From Opitutales bacterium (GTDB lineage: Bacteria > Verrucomicrobiota > Verrucomicrobiae > Opitutales > CAG-312), in NCBI GenBank assembly GCA_017623955.1, contig JAGAOA010000288.1:1-12643 (forward strand): a stretch of 12,643 nucleotides of DNA. The letters run 5' to 3'. Both the position numbers and the translations under genes were made by a program. Every line of letters begins with the position of its first letter. Position 1 is the stretch's first letter. Of the stretch, positions 1 to 6,040 are shown in pieces. Under the pieces are notes generated by a model. That model searched no databases. It had not been told where the DNA came from and saw nothing but the letters and a program-made list of their open reading frames with translations.

Positions 1-142
1 CTATACAAATGAATGTTACAAAGTCTAAATTAGAGCATACAACGATGCCCTATCCTATCGCATTGAAATTAAAAATCATCCAGTCACAGAAACTATAATA
101 TCGGAACAATTAGATATTTCTGGTAGCTTTGCATACGGCAAT

Positions 143-460
143 GTGAAAGAAGCTCCCTTCTGCTTTTGGAATGGCACAAAGAAAAAAGCTATGTTAAATC
201 AAATGGTATTAATTGAAACATCGGATAAGGATTATCCACCAATGAAGGTAAAGTATGTGAAGGAAAAAAATATGATTTCTACCGACTTTAAAACTTATAA
301 AACTGACGATGAATTCGAGCCTTCATACATATATAGACTCAATGGGAAAGAAAAATTCTTGCCTTGGAGAGCATTCACTAGTGTATATGGATATGCCGAT
401 GAACAAATACAAATCTTGAAACATCGCCTAGAAAAACAACCTACTGCTAAAAAAAATTGA
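143..460 (+). CDS. Unrecognised protein, possibly the 3' part of a gene with a damaged 5' end
   Basis: I do not recognise this protein. With a GTG start it is 105 residues, hydrophilic, rich in Lys, Tyr and Phe, with no signal peptide or membrane segment. The same frame stays open back to position 29 and reads like protein, but that stretch has no ATG, GTG or TTG and is closed by TAA at 26-28. Another frame is open from the window edge to a stop at 96-98. The gene may therefore have lost its 5' part to a nonsense mutation or a frameshift, or it may simply start at the GTG, which has no ribosome binding site. It ends in TGA, whereas most neighbours use TAA. The next gene starts 115 bases later behind its own promoter, so this is probably a separate unit. 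Confidence 0.45.
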   Translation: MKEAPFCFWNGTKKKAMLNQMVLIETSDKDYPPMKVKYVKEKNMISTDFKTYKTDDEFEPSYIYRLNGKEKFLPWRAFTSVYGYADEQIQILKHRLEKQPTAKKN

Positions 461-527
461 TAAAATGCTTGAATAAAGTAAATCAATAAGACAATATGCT
501 ATCTACAACGAGCGTTATTTTCGTTCT

Positions 528-556
528 TTGAATTTACACTTTTAATATAATATAAA
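528..556 (+). promoter_or_regulatory. Candidate sigma-70-type promoter of the exbB-exbD-exbD operon
   Basis: TTGAAT (528-533) and TATAAA (551-556) are separated by exactly 17 bases and lie 20 bases upstream of the exbB ATG. A second -10-like hexamer, TATAAT at 546-551, overlaps but would be only 12 bases from the same -35. Transcription would begin near 563 and give a very short leader. The region is AT-rich, so chance matches are likely and the call is moderate. Confidence 0.4.
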
Positions 557-575
557 CACTAAACATAAAAATTAG

Positions 576-1400
576 ATGAAAAGAAAAATCCTGACAATAT
601 TATCAGTTCTAGCTATGACATTCGCAGCTCAGTTTGCGATTGCACAATATACAGATGCTCCTGCAACGGATGGAGCTCAACCTGCACAACCACAGGTTAA
701 AGAAAAGTCGTTGGCTGACATGTGGAAAGCTGGTGGTTGGACAATGTATCCGCTCGGTTTGTTCGCAATATTCGGAACAACACTTGTAGTATATAACTTT
801 ATCGCAGTACGCAAAAAGAAGTTCTTGAATCCAGAAGGCGTAAAACAAGTAGAAGGTATGGTAAACAATCTTCAAATTAAAGAAGCTATTGACTATTGCG
901 AAAAGAATCCATCACCAATTACAAATATCATTGGTAATGGATTATCGCGCACAGACCTCCGCGATATTGATCCAGATGCAATTTCGGTTGCAATGGAAGA
1001 AGCATCGGTTGAAGAGTTCGCAAATCCATACGTTTTGATTAACTATCTATCGGTTATTGCATCGTTGGCTCCTATGTTGGGTCTTTATGGTACAGTTACT
1101 GGTATGGTTAAGGCTTTTAATACAATCGCAACAGAAGGTGCTGGTTCTGCATCAAAGCTAGCTGATAACATTTCAGAAGCTCTCATTACAACAGCTACTG
1201 GTATGATTGTTGGTATACCAGCTATGTTCTTCTTCTTCTTCTTCAAAAATAAGTATGGTGCTATTATTTCTGGTTCAAGCCGTATCATTGGTGACCTCAT
1301 CTTTACTCTCAAGCAATCGCTAAAGTATGGTCCTCAAGTAGAAGAAACTGTCGCTGAAGAAGCTCCAGTTGCAGAAGAAGCTCCAGCAGAAAATCAATAA
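576..1400 (+). CDS. exbB: ExbB/TolQ/MotA-family proton channel subunit with N-terminal signal peptide
   Basis: This is the proton-channel subunit of an inner-membrane motor that, with ExbD, turns proton motive force into mechanical work on outer-membrane transport (TonB-type) or envelope integrity (Tol-type). The 274 residues begin with a cleavable-looking signal peptide (1-23, ending AIA before Gln24) and a Pro/Ala/Gln-rich linker. The first membrane helix is at about 57-78, and a cytoplasmic stretch follows to about 150. The MotA/TolQ/ExbB core has helices at about 151-172 and 203-223, with the family signature GLYGTVTGM at 169-177. The tail after 250 is acidic and Ala/Glu-rich, containing two copies of EEAPVAEEAP-like sequence. 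The third helix ends in six consecutive Phe. It leads an operon with two exbD genes. No TonB or TolA gene is in the window, so ExbB versus TolQ is a family-level choice. Confidence 0.9.
   Translation: MKRKILTILSVLAMTFAAQFAIAQYTDAPATDGAQPAQPQVKEKSLADMWKAGGWTMYPLGLFAIFGTTLVVYNFIAVRKKKFLNPEGVKQVEGMVNNLQIKEAIDYCEKNPSPITNIIGNGLSRTDLRDIDPDAISVAMEEASVEEFANPYVLINYLSVIASLAPMLGLYGTVTGMVKAFNTIATEGAGSASKLADNISEALITTATGMIVGIPAMFFFFFFKNKYGAIISGSSRIIGDLIFTLKQSLKYGPQVEETVAEEAPVAEEAPAENQ
1227..1244 (+). repeat. (TTC)6 trinucleotide tract inside exbB
   Basis: Six perfect TTC codons encode Phe218-223 at the cytoplasmic end of the third ExbB helix. Expansion or contraction would stay in frame and only lengthen or shorten the hydrophobic run. 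Confidence 0.85.
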
Positions 1401-1421
1401 TTCTATTTTTCTAATTGACTT

Positions 1422-1826
1422 ATGAAAACTTGGACAGCACCAGAAGGCGATGACAAATTCGAAATGACACCGATGATTGACGTCGTCTTCCTCTTGATTA
1501 CGTTCTTTATGACCGTAACAAGTTATGCTTCGGCAGAGTTGATTCAAGTAGCAATGCCAAATGCTCCAGAAGCTAAAGTACCAGATGATGTCGGAGATAG
1601 ACAGTTCTTGTCTATATCCGAAACAGGTACATTCTTCTTGGGTGCATTCTCAGCTAGCCTTGAAGATATAAAGAAAGCCCTAATAGCACGCAATAGTGTG
1701 CCAGGTTTCAAAGGTGCGTACATAAGAGCCGATGCTCATACACCACATAAGTACGTAAACGACTTGATGAAAACCTGTGCCGAAGCTGGAGTATATAATA
1801 TCCTTTTCGGAACATTGAAAGATTAA
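1422..1826 (+). CDS. exbD: ExbD/TolR-family biopolymer transport protein, first copy
   Basis: This is the partner of ExbB: a single-pass inner-membrane protein whose transmembrane Asp carries protons and whose periplasmic domain transmits force. The 134 residues show the family layout: a short cytoplasmic tail (1-15), then MTPMIDVVFLLITFFM (15-30) with the key Asp20 at the start of the only membrane helix, then a periplasmic domain of about 100 residues with the usual pattern near the end (YIRADAHTPHKYV, then a Cys-Ala-Glu-Ala-Gly helix at about 117-121). Length is normal. It lies 21 bases after exbB and 4 bases before the second exbD, so the three are co-transcribed. ExbD and TolR cannot be separated from sequence alone here. 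Confidence 0.9.
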   Translation: MKTWTAPEGDDKFEMTPMIDVVFLLITFFMTVTSYASAELIQVAMPNAPEAKVPDDVGDRQFLSISETGTFFLGAFSASLEDIKKALIARNSVPGFKGAYIRADAHTPHKYVNDLMKTCAEAGVYNILFGTLKD

Positions 1827-1830
1827 TACA

Positions 1831-2304
1831 ATGGCAGCAAAAACTAACGATGTTTTAAACTCTGAAGATAGTTTCGACTTGACGTCGATGATTGACGTTG
1901 TCTTCCTACTGCTCATTTACTTTATGTATTTGCCTATTCAGCAGGAAGCCGACTTGCTATTCTCGTTGCCAGCAGTGTCAGAACCTAGCGCAAAAAATGC
2001 AGTTCTACCTAGCGAGCAAATAGTAGAAATAGCACCAGACGGCAGTATTTTCTTGAATGGTGCAGAAATCGAAAATTTGGGCAATCGACTTTTCCCTCCT
2101 GCAACATCGGCAAAGAAAAAAGTTGAGTTTAAAGAATTAGCTTCAACACTAAAAAGATTAAAGCAAAGTGCGGATAGAGGAGGTATTGCTACAATCGTAT
2201 CAATATATCCTGACGCAGACGCTCCACACCAAGCGTCAATTTCAGTATTGAATGCATGTGCTCAAGCAGGCATCAAACAAGTATCTTTTGCAGAAGCCGA
2301 TTAA
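1831..2304 (+). CDS. exbD: ExbD/TolR-family biopolymer transport protein, second copy
   Basis: This is a second ExbD-type subunit, 157 residues, next to the first. It keeps the membrane signature LTSMIDVVFLLLIYFMYLP (17-35), with Asp22 as the proton-carrying residue, followed by a periplasmic domain that contains an insertion rich in Lys/Glu (about 88-110) absent from the first copy. Both copies share the C-terminal pattern of an Asp-Ala-X-X-Pro-His segment and an Asn/Lys-X-Cys-Ala-X-Ala-Gly segment. The sequences are otherwise clearly different, so the two may form a heteromeric stator, or one may be specialised. It is the last gene of the operon; a strong terminator follows within 20 bases. 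Confidence 0.88.
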   Translation: MAAKTNDVLNSEDSFDLTSMIDVVFLLLIYFMYLPIQQEADLLFSLPAVSEPSAKNAVLPSEQIVEIAPDGSIFLNGAEIENLGNRLFPPATSAKKKVEFKELASTLKRLKQSADRGGIATIVSIYPDADAPHQASISVLNACAQAGIKQVSFAEAD

Positions 2305-2322
2305 TTTTTAGTTAAAAAAAAC

Positions 2323-2354
2323 AAAGTGCGACATCTCATAGTGTCGCATTTTTT
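2323..2354 (+). terminator. Rho-independent terminator of the exb operon
   Basis: A perfect 7-bp stem, TGCGACA (2327-2333) with TGTCGCA (2342-2348), encloses an 8-base loop. It is extended by a G-T wobble and three A-T pairs and followed by six T's (2349-2354). It lies directly after the second exbD stop codon. Confidence 0.9.
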
Positions 2355-2411
2355 GTATCTATAAGAATAAAATTATTGCAACAACATATCAAAAATTTTA
2401 CACATATACTT

Positions 2412-3272
2412 ATGAAAAAATATAACTTATTTGTATTATCAATAGCCATATTGCTAACATCGTGTACGCAATCGGAGCCAGAACAAAAAATCAGAATGCA
2501 CTCGCATAGAGGTGAAACAGATTTCGCCCCACAAAATACAATAGAATCTATAAAGTTGGCGTACGATATGGGCGCTCAAATGATTGAAACTGACTTCTCT
2601 ATTACTAAAGAAGGTATAATGGTTTGCATTCATGGTCGTAAAGAACTTAAACGTTATTGGAATATAGATAAATCTCCAACCGATTTGACTTTATCTGAAA
2701 TAAAAAATGCAAAAAATACACTAAAAGGTAGAAAAGATACTGATCCAAATTACGATAAAAAATATGCAGATGTAAAGCTACCCACAATAGATGATATTTT
2801 TGCCGTTATTCCAAAAGACAAACGTTTCGAACTAGAAATTAAAGGCTACGGAAAAGATTTTGCCGATAAAGTTGAACAAGCACGCATTAAAGCTGGCTTA
2901 GATTATTGGAATATTTTGATAACAAGTTTTAATGCAGAAGTTATAAAAGATTTCAAACAAAAATACCCAAAATACGAAACTCTTTTTATAGTCAATATGG
3001 GAGATAAAATGCATAATTGGACTCTTGAAAAAATCATTGCAACTGCAAAAGATGCAAAAGCTGAACAAGTGGCAGTTGGCAATTATCGAAAAATTGATAA
3101 AAACTTCATATCAGCCCTAAAGAACGCAGGGTTTAAAACTGGAGTTTGGCAAGTTCAAAATCTTGATGATTTAGCATTTGCCGCAGAACTTGGCGTTGAT
3201 AGAGTTTGCTCTGATCATGCCTACGAATTGCGACGCAAATATAACCTCATTAAAAAGTTAGATTTTAAATAA
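2412..3272 (+). CDS. Glycerophosphodiester phosphodiesterase, lipoprotein
   Basis: This enzyme hydrolyses glycerophosphodiesters, from phospholipid turnover, to sn-glycerol 3-phosphate and an alcohol. I chose ATG 2412 because it gives a clean lipoprotein signal peptide (basic MKK, hydrophobic core, lipobox LTSC with lipidated Cys18); an in-frame TTG at 2376 would bury it. The 286 residues fit one GDPD TIM barrel. Catalytic His32 lies in HRG (32-34), followed by the APQNT segment (39-43). Metal ligands are Glu59 and Asp61 in IETD, the second catalytic residue is His74, and Glu142 is in the LEIK strand. The closing segment GVWQVQNLDDL and a GVDRVCSD strand near the C-terminus are typical. His74 is followed by Gly instead of the usual Asp. 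It would be anchored to the periplasmic side of the inner membrane or to the outer membrane. It is a single-gene unit between two terminators. Confidence 0.9.
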   Translation: MKKYNLFVLSIAILLTSCTQSEPEQKIRMHSHRGETDFAPQNTIESIKLAYDMGAQMIETDFSITKEGIMVCIHGRKELKRYWNIDKSPTDLTLSEIKNAKNTLKGRKDTDPNYDKKYADVKLPTIDDIFAVIPKDKRFELEIKGYGKDFADKVEQARIKAGLDYWNILITSFNAEVIKDFKQKYPKYETLFIVNMGDKMHNWTLEKIIATAKDAKAEQVAVGNYRKIDKNFISALKNAGFKTGVWQVQNLDDLAFAAELGVDRVCSDHAYELRRKYNLIKKLDFK

Positions 3273-3278
3273 ACACAC

Positions 3279-3306
3279 AAAAACGTCTCTTTTGAGACGT
3301 TTTTTT
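3279..3306 (+). terminator. Rho-independent terminator after the GDPD gene
   Basis: A perfect hairpin AAAAACGTCTC / GAGACGTTTTT with a TTTT loop (3290-3293) runs directly into a T-tract ending at 3306. The stem begins 6 bases after the stop codon. Because the 5' arm starts with five A's, the structure could also work weakly on the opposite strand, though no gene converges on it. Confidence 0.9.
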
Positions 3307-3321
3307 ATTGTCTATAAATAA

Positions 3322-3341
3322 AAAGTTGTATAAAGTTGTAT
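3322..3341 (+). repeat. Tandem 10-bp direct repeat upstream of the beta-helix gene
   Basis: AAAGTTGTAT occurs twice head to tail (3322-3331, 3332-3341), just after the GDPD terminator and 12 bases before the next ATG. The 10-bp period places both copies on the same DNA face, as expected for an activator or repressor site. I could not place a convincing -35/-10 pair here, so this may overlap the promoter of the following three-gene run or be chance. Confidence 0.35.
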
Positions 3342-3353
3342 ACAGTTTTTTTT

Positions 3354-4037
3354 ATGAAAGCCGAACAATTATTTTCGTTACCAAAATCGTTAGAGCATTT
3401 TGCAGAATACTTCAAAGGCGACATGGAACCTTGGTTGTGGGTGCAAAATATTAAAACAGCCCTAGATAATTTAGATTTCGATAAATTAGAATCGAAAAAA
3501 GACATACCAGCTGGAATTACAATAGAAGGTAAAGTTTACATACATCCATCAGTAAAGTTACCGCCATTTGGCTTTATAAAAGGACCTGCGTGGATTGGTG
3601 CAAATACTGGAATGCGACCAGGGTGCTTTGTTCGCGGTTATGTAATTATAGGCGAAGGATGTGTAATAGGTAACTCGTGTGAATATAAAAACGCAATGCT
3701 TTTAGACAATGTAGAAACGCCTCACTACAATTATGTGGGAGACTCCGTGTTAGGCAATAAGTCGCACTTGGGCGCTGGTGTAATTTGTGCAAACTTGCGT
3801 TTAGACAGAGCTAACGTACCAATCACACTTCCAGAAGGAACAGTAGAAACGGGAATGCGAAAACTCGGTGCTATTTTGGGCGACCAAGCCGAAGCTGGCT
3901 GTAACAGTGTTCTTCATCCAGGTACAATCTTGATGAAAAAAGCACTAGTTCTTTCGTGTGCATTTGGTGGCGTTCTGGAAGAAAATACAATAGCTGCACC
4001 TAGAGTTGAAATGCGAAAAATACGTCGCAGAAGATAA
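3354..4037 (+). CDS. Left-handed beta-helix acyltransferase-like protein (GlmU C-terminal-like)
   Basis: This stand-alone hexapeptide-repeat protein of 227 residues, from ATG 3354, resembles the acetyltransferase half of GlmU. Similar proteins are commonly annotated as UDP-GlcNAc diphosphorylase, although the nucleotidyltransferase Rossmann domain is absent. The N-terminal 50 residues (MKAEQLFSLP onward) form the usual short helical lead. Repeats of the [LIV]-G-X4 type follow from about 56 (IEGKVYI, IKGPAWIG, VRGYVIIG, EGCVIGN). The stretch TPHYNYVGD (122-130) aligns with the GlmU segment carrying the catalytic His, so His124 may be catalytic, and HLGAGV (138-143) is also conserved. The tail is very basic (RKIRRRR). 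An in-frame TTG at 3336 was not preferred. Its stop is one base from the next ATG, so it is co-translated with the glycosyltransferase. Substrate is unknown; an activated amino sugar is plausible. Confidence 0.75.
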   Translation: MKAEQLFSLPKSLEHFAEYFKGDMEPWLWVQNIKTALDNLDFDKLESKKDIPAGITIEGKVYIHPSVKLPPFGFIKGPAWIGANTGMRPGCFVRGYVIIGEGCVIGNSCEYKNAMLLDNVETPHYNYVGDSVLGNKSHLGAGVICANLRLDRANVPITLPEGTVETGMRKLGAILGDQAEAGCNSVLHPGTILMKKALVLSCAFGGVLEENTIAAPRVEMRKIRRRR

Positions 4038-4038
4038 T

Positions 4039-4755
4039 ATGGAAATTTCGGTAATAGTACCGGTCTTCAACGAAGAAGATAATTTGCTGGCGTTGTTTGA
4101 ACGTATAAATAAAACTCTAGAAAAAATTAATAAAAGTAGCGAAGTAATCTTTGTAAATGATGGTAGCAATGATTCATCGTTCGATGTACTTATGTCGATA
4201 TACGAACGCAAAAAAGACATCGTAAAAATCATAAACTTCGAAAAAAATTACGGACAACATCAAGCAATTCTTGCTGGATTTTCTAAATCATCGGGTAATC
4301 TGCAAATCACAATAGATGCCGACTTGCAAAATCCTCCTGAAGAAATTGAAAAAATTTATCGTCAATTTGAAAAAGAACACGATTATATAGGGACAATCCG
4401 CAAAGACAGAAACGACTCTTTTTTTAGAGTTTGTACATCTAAAATAATAAACAAAATTAGAAGATTTATAACAAAAATCCCCATTACAGATCAGGGCTGT
4501 ATGTTGAGAGGATACTCGAAAAACATATCAACTCAAATAATAAAAAACGCCTCAAACTCAGCATTTATCCCTATTTTAGCATATTCGTTTGCAAAAAAGC
4601 CTATTGAAATAACAGTATTACACTCACAACGCCATTCGGGAAAATCAAAATATAATGTGTTTTCTCTAGCAAAATTAAGTTTAAATTTATTCAAAAAACA
4701 ACAATCGGCAAACACAATGCGTCCATATAAAATAAAAGAGCTAATAGGTTTTTAA
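4039..4755 (+). CDS. ArnC-like polyprenyl-phosphate glycosyltransferase (GT2) lacking the C-terminal membrane helices
   Basis: The GT2 domain most resembles ArnC, which transfers 4-deoxy-4-formamido-L-arabinose from UDP to undecaprenyl phosphate. Motifs in order are SVIVPVFNEEDN (4-15), FVNDGS (38-43), NYGQHQAILAG (70-80), metal-binding DAD (93-95) in DADLQNPPEE, NDSFFR (125-130), DQGCMLRGY (151-159), FIPILAYSFA (176-185) and HSGKSKY (199-205). Most of these are ArnC-specific. ArnC proteins run to about 320 residues with two C-terminal membrane helices. This one stops at 238, just where the first helix should start (KIKELIGF), and no helix-coding sequence follows. It would be soluble or peripherally attached. 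I used ATG 4039, one base after the upstream stop; an upstream TTG at 4006 lies inside the previous gene. The pairing with an ArnA-type formyltransferase strongly supports the family call, while the exact sugar is unknown. Confidence 0.82.
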   Translation: MEISVIVPVFNEEDNLLALFERINKTLEKINKSSEVIFVNDGSNDSSFDVLMSIYERKKDIVKIINFEKNYGQHQAILAGFSKSSGNLQITIDADLQNPPEEIEKIYRQFEKEHDYIGTIRKDRNDSFFRVCTSKIINKIRRFITKIPITDQGCMLRGYSKNISTQIIKNASNSAFIPILAYSFAKKPIEITVLHSQRHSGKSKYNVFSLAKLSLNLFKKQQSANTMRPYKIKELIGF

Positions 4756-4756
4756 T

Positions 4757-5641
4757 ATGAATGTAAAAGACGCAAAAATTGTATTCTTTGGTTTCGGCGA
4801 TGTGGGATATAAATGTTTGAAATATCTACTAGAAAATGACTATTTTGTACTTGCTGTATTTACACACGACTTTGATAAGAATGAAAAAGAATGGTTTAAC
4901 TCTCCGGAAAGCCTAGCAAAGGAATATGGAATTGATGTATTTAAACCAAACAATTTGAAATCAGCAAAGTGGATTAGAAAATTTAAGTATATCAAGCCCG
5001 ATTTAATATTATCGTTATATTATAGAAAAAGAATTCCAGAAGAAATATTTTCTCAAGCTCAGATTGGTGCATACAACTTACACGGTTCGTACTTACCATC
5101 TTACAAAGGTAGAGCTCCGCTCAATTGGGCAATTATAAATGGCGAAAATTATACAGGGGTATCTCTACACAAACTGGAAAAAGACTTTGATACGGGCGAT
5201 ATAATTGATAGAAAAAAGGTTGAATTCTCGCAAGATGAGTACGTGAAAGATATTCAACCAAAAGTGTCGCAAGCAGCATTAGACATCTTTACAAAAAATA
5301 TAGATAATCTGATACTCAATAAAATTAAACCTGTAAAACAAAGTGAAATTTGCGATACCAGTACATCTTATTTTGGCAAGAGAACCCCAGAAGATAGTCG
5401 TATTGATTTTACAAAATCAACATTTGAAATTATCAATTTAATACGTGCTGTGAGTTATCCTTTTAACGGTGCATTCTTTGAAGACGCAAAGTGTAGGTAT
5501 ATTCTGTGGGAAGCTGACGCAATAAAAAAAGAAACAAGTTATCCAACTGGTATAATATTAGAACGCACTCCAGAAATGTTAGTAGTCTCTACTAAAGATG
5601 GTTTTTTACAATGTAAAAAATACGAGATTTTACCTAAGTAA
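4757..5641 (+). CDS. ArnA-like UDP-amino-sugar formyltransferase, single-domain
   Basis: It is predicted to transfer a formyl group from N10-formyltetrahydrofolate to the amine of a UDP-4-amino sugar. The 294 residues match the N-terminal formyltransferase half of ArnA, including its C-terminal subdomain. The chain opens with a Rossmann-like strand (IVFFGFGDVG, 8-17), then FTHDFD, and FYYR-like LYYRKRIPEEI (87-97). The catalytic triad fits: Asn107 and His109 in NLHGS (107-111), and Asp145 in FDTGD, with the 38-residue Asn-to-Asp spacing of ArnA Asn102/Asp140. KGRAPLNW (117-124) and FGKRTPEDSRIDF continue the match. The decarboxylase/dehydrogenase half of ArnA, about 350 residues, is absent. 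It starts one base after the glycosyltransferase stop (TAATATG), the same junction as the gene pair before it. No aminotransferase (ArnB), deformylase (ArnD) or ArnT is in the window. Confidence 0.87.
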   Translation: MNVKDAKIVFFGFGDVGYKCLKYLLENDYFVLAVFTHDFDKNEKEWFNSPESLAKEYGIDVFKPNNLKSAKWIRKFKYIKPDLILSLYYRKRIPEEIFSQAQIGAYNLHGSYLPSYKGRAPLNWAIINGENYTGVSLHKLEKDFDTGDIIDRKKVEFSQDEYVKDIQPKVSQAALDIFTKNIDNLILNKIKPVKQSEICDTSTSYFGKRTPEDSRIDFTKSTFEIINLIRAVSYPFNGAFFEDAKCRYILWEADAIKKETSYPTGIILERTPEMLVVSTKDGFLQCKKYEILPK

Positions 5642-5821
5642 ACAGTAGTAAAATTAAAAAAAGCTCAATTATTTAAACAATCTTTATGTACATATAAAAT
5701 AAAATTATTATAATATGTAATATTTGCATAATATTTACATAAAAATAACACAATATAATCAAATATAAAAGATATAAATATAATTGTTGATTTATAAATA
5801 ATAATATAAATAATCATATTT
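5642..5821 (+). other. Very AT-rich spacer with ATGTA/TACAT dyads
   Basis: By my count this 180-base gap has about 12% G+C, far below its surroundings. I see no gene in it. It contains a perfect 10-bp palindrome TATGTACATA (5685-5694) and an imperfect dyad, ATGTAATATT (5715-5724) against AATATTTACAT (5730-5740), around a 5-base centre. Both share ATGTA/TACAT half-sites. Closer to the next gene are TTGATT and TATAAA-like hexamers, but no pair with good spacing. It may hold the promoter and operator of the 64-residue protein that follows. No terminator is visible for the formyltransferase operon. Confidence 0.5.
5685..5740. promoter_or_regulatory. Candidate operator cluster with ATGTA/TACAT half-sites
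   Basis: The palindrome TATGTACATA (5685-5694) and the dyad 5715-5740 each present inverted ATGTA/TACAT half-sites upstream of a probable ribbon-helix-helix gene. Such proteins usually bind short inverted repeats in their own promoters. Five-base motifs occur often by chance in sequence this AT-rich, so the call is tentative. Confidence 0.3.
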
Positions 5822-6016
5822 ATGTCTGATAAAAATAAACATATTAGAAAAAGTATTTGTTTAAGTCAAAAGACTCTAGAAATAGCACAAAAGTACGCAA
5901 ACGACTTTTATTGTGGCAACTTGAGTGCGTTCTTAGCTTCTAGAATATTAGAATTTGATACTGAACAACAAAAAGACAAAAATATAAGAGTTAATAACAA
6001 AACACTAGGAAATTAG
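5822..6016 (+). CDS. Small probable ribbon-helix-helix DNA-binding protein
   Basis: This 64-residue protein fits the Arc/MetJ/CopG pattern: a short alternating strand after a basic N-terminus (HIRKSICLS, 7-15), helix A (about 16-28, TLEIAQKYANDFY), a turn with Cys-Gly-Asn, helix B beginning NLSAFLASRIL (33-43), and a charged tail. Members bind DNA as dimers through the strands and usually act as autoregulators, antitoxins or plasmid/phage regulators. It is preceded by a strikingly AT-rich spacer with dyads that could be its operator. It converges on the recombinase gene, whose 3' end lies 24 bases away. There is no ribosome binding site and no toxin gene next to it. The fold is inferred from pattern only, and I cannot name the family. 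Confidence 0.55.
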   Translation: MSDKNKHIRKSICLSQKTLEIAQKYANDFYCGNLSAFLASRILEFDTEQQKDKNIRVNNKTLGN

Positions 6017-6040
6017 GTAGTGGCTTTGTAAAAAAAAATC

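Noticed and set aside
609..875. Minus-strand open frame antisense to exbB
   Set aside because: It lies entirely within a well-supported exbB, and its Cys-rich translation shows no domain logic.
2376..2411. TTG start for the GDPD gene 36 bases upstream
   Set aside because: It would place 12 polar residues before a clear lipoprotein signal peptide; ATG 2412 gives the proper lipobox distance.
4006..4038. TTG start for the glycosyltransferase inside the beta-helix gene
   Set aside because: The GT2 fold begins at MEISVIVPVFN; ATG 4039 directly follows the upstream stop and matches the next junction.
4756..4800. Frameshifted remainder of the ArnC membrane helices after the glycosyltransferase stop
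   Set aside because: The sequence after 4755 encodes the start of the formyltransferase, and other frames give no hydrophobic helix pair, so the truncation is clean.
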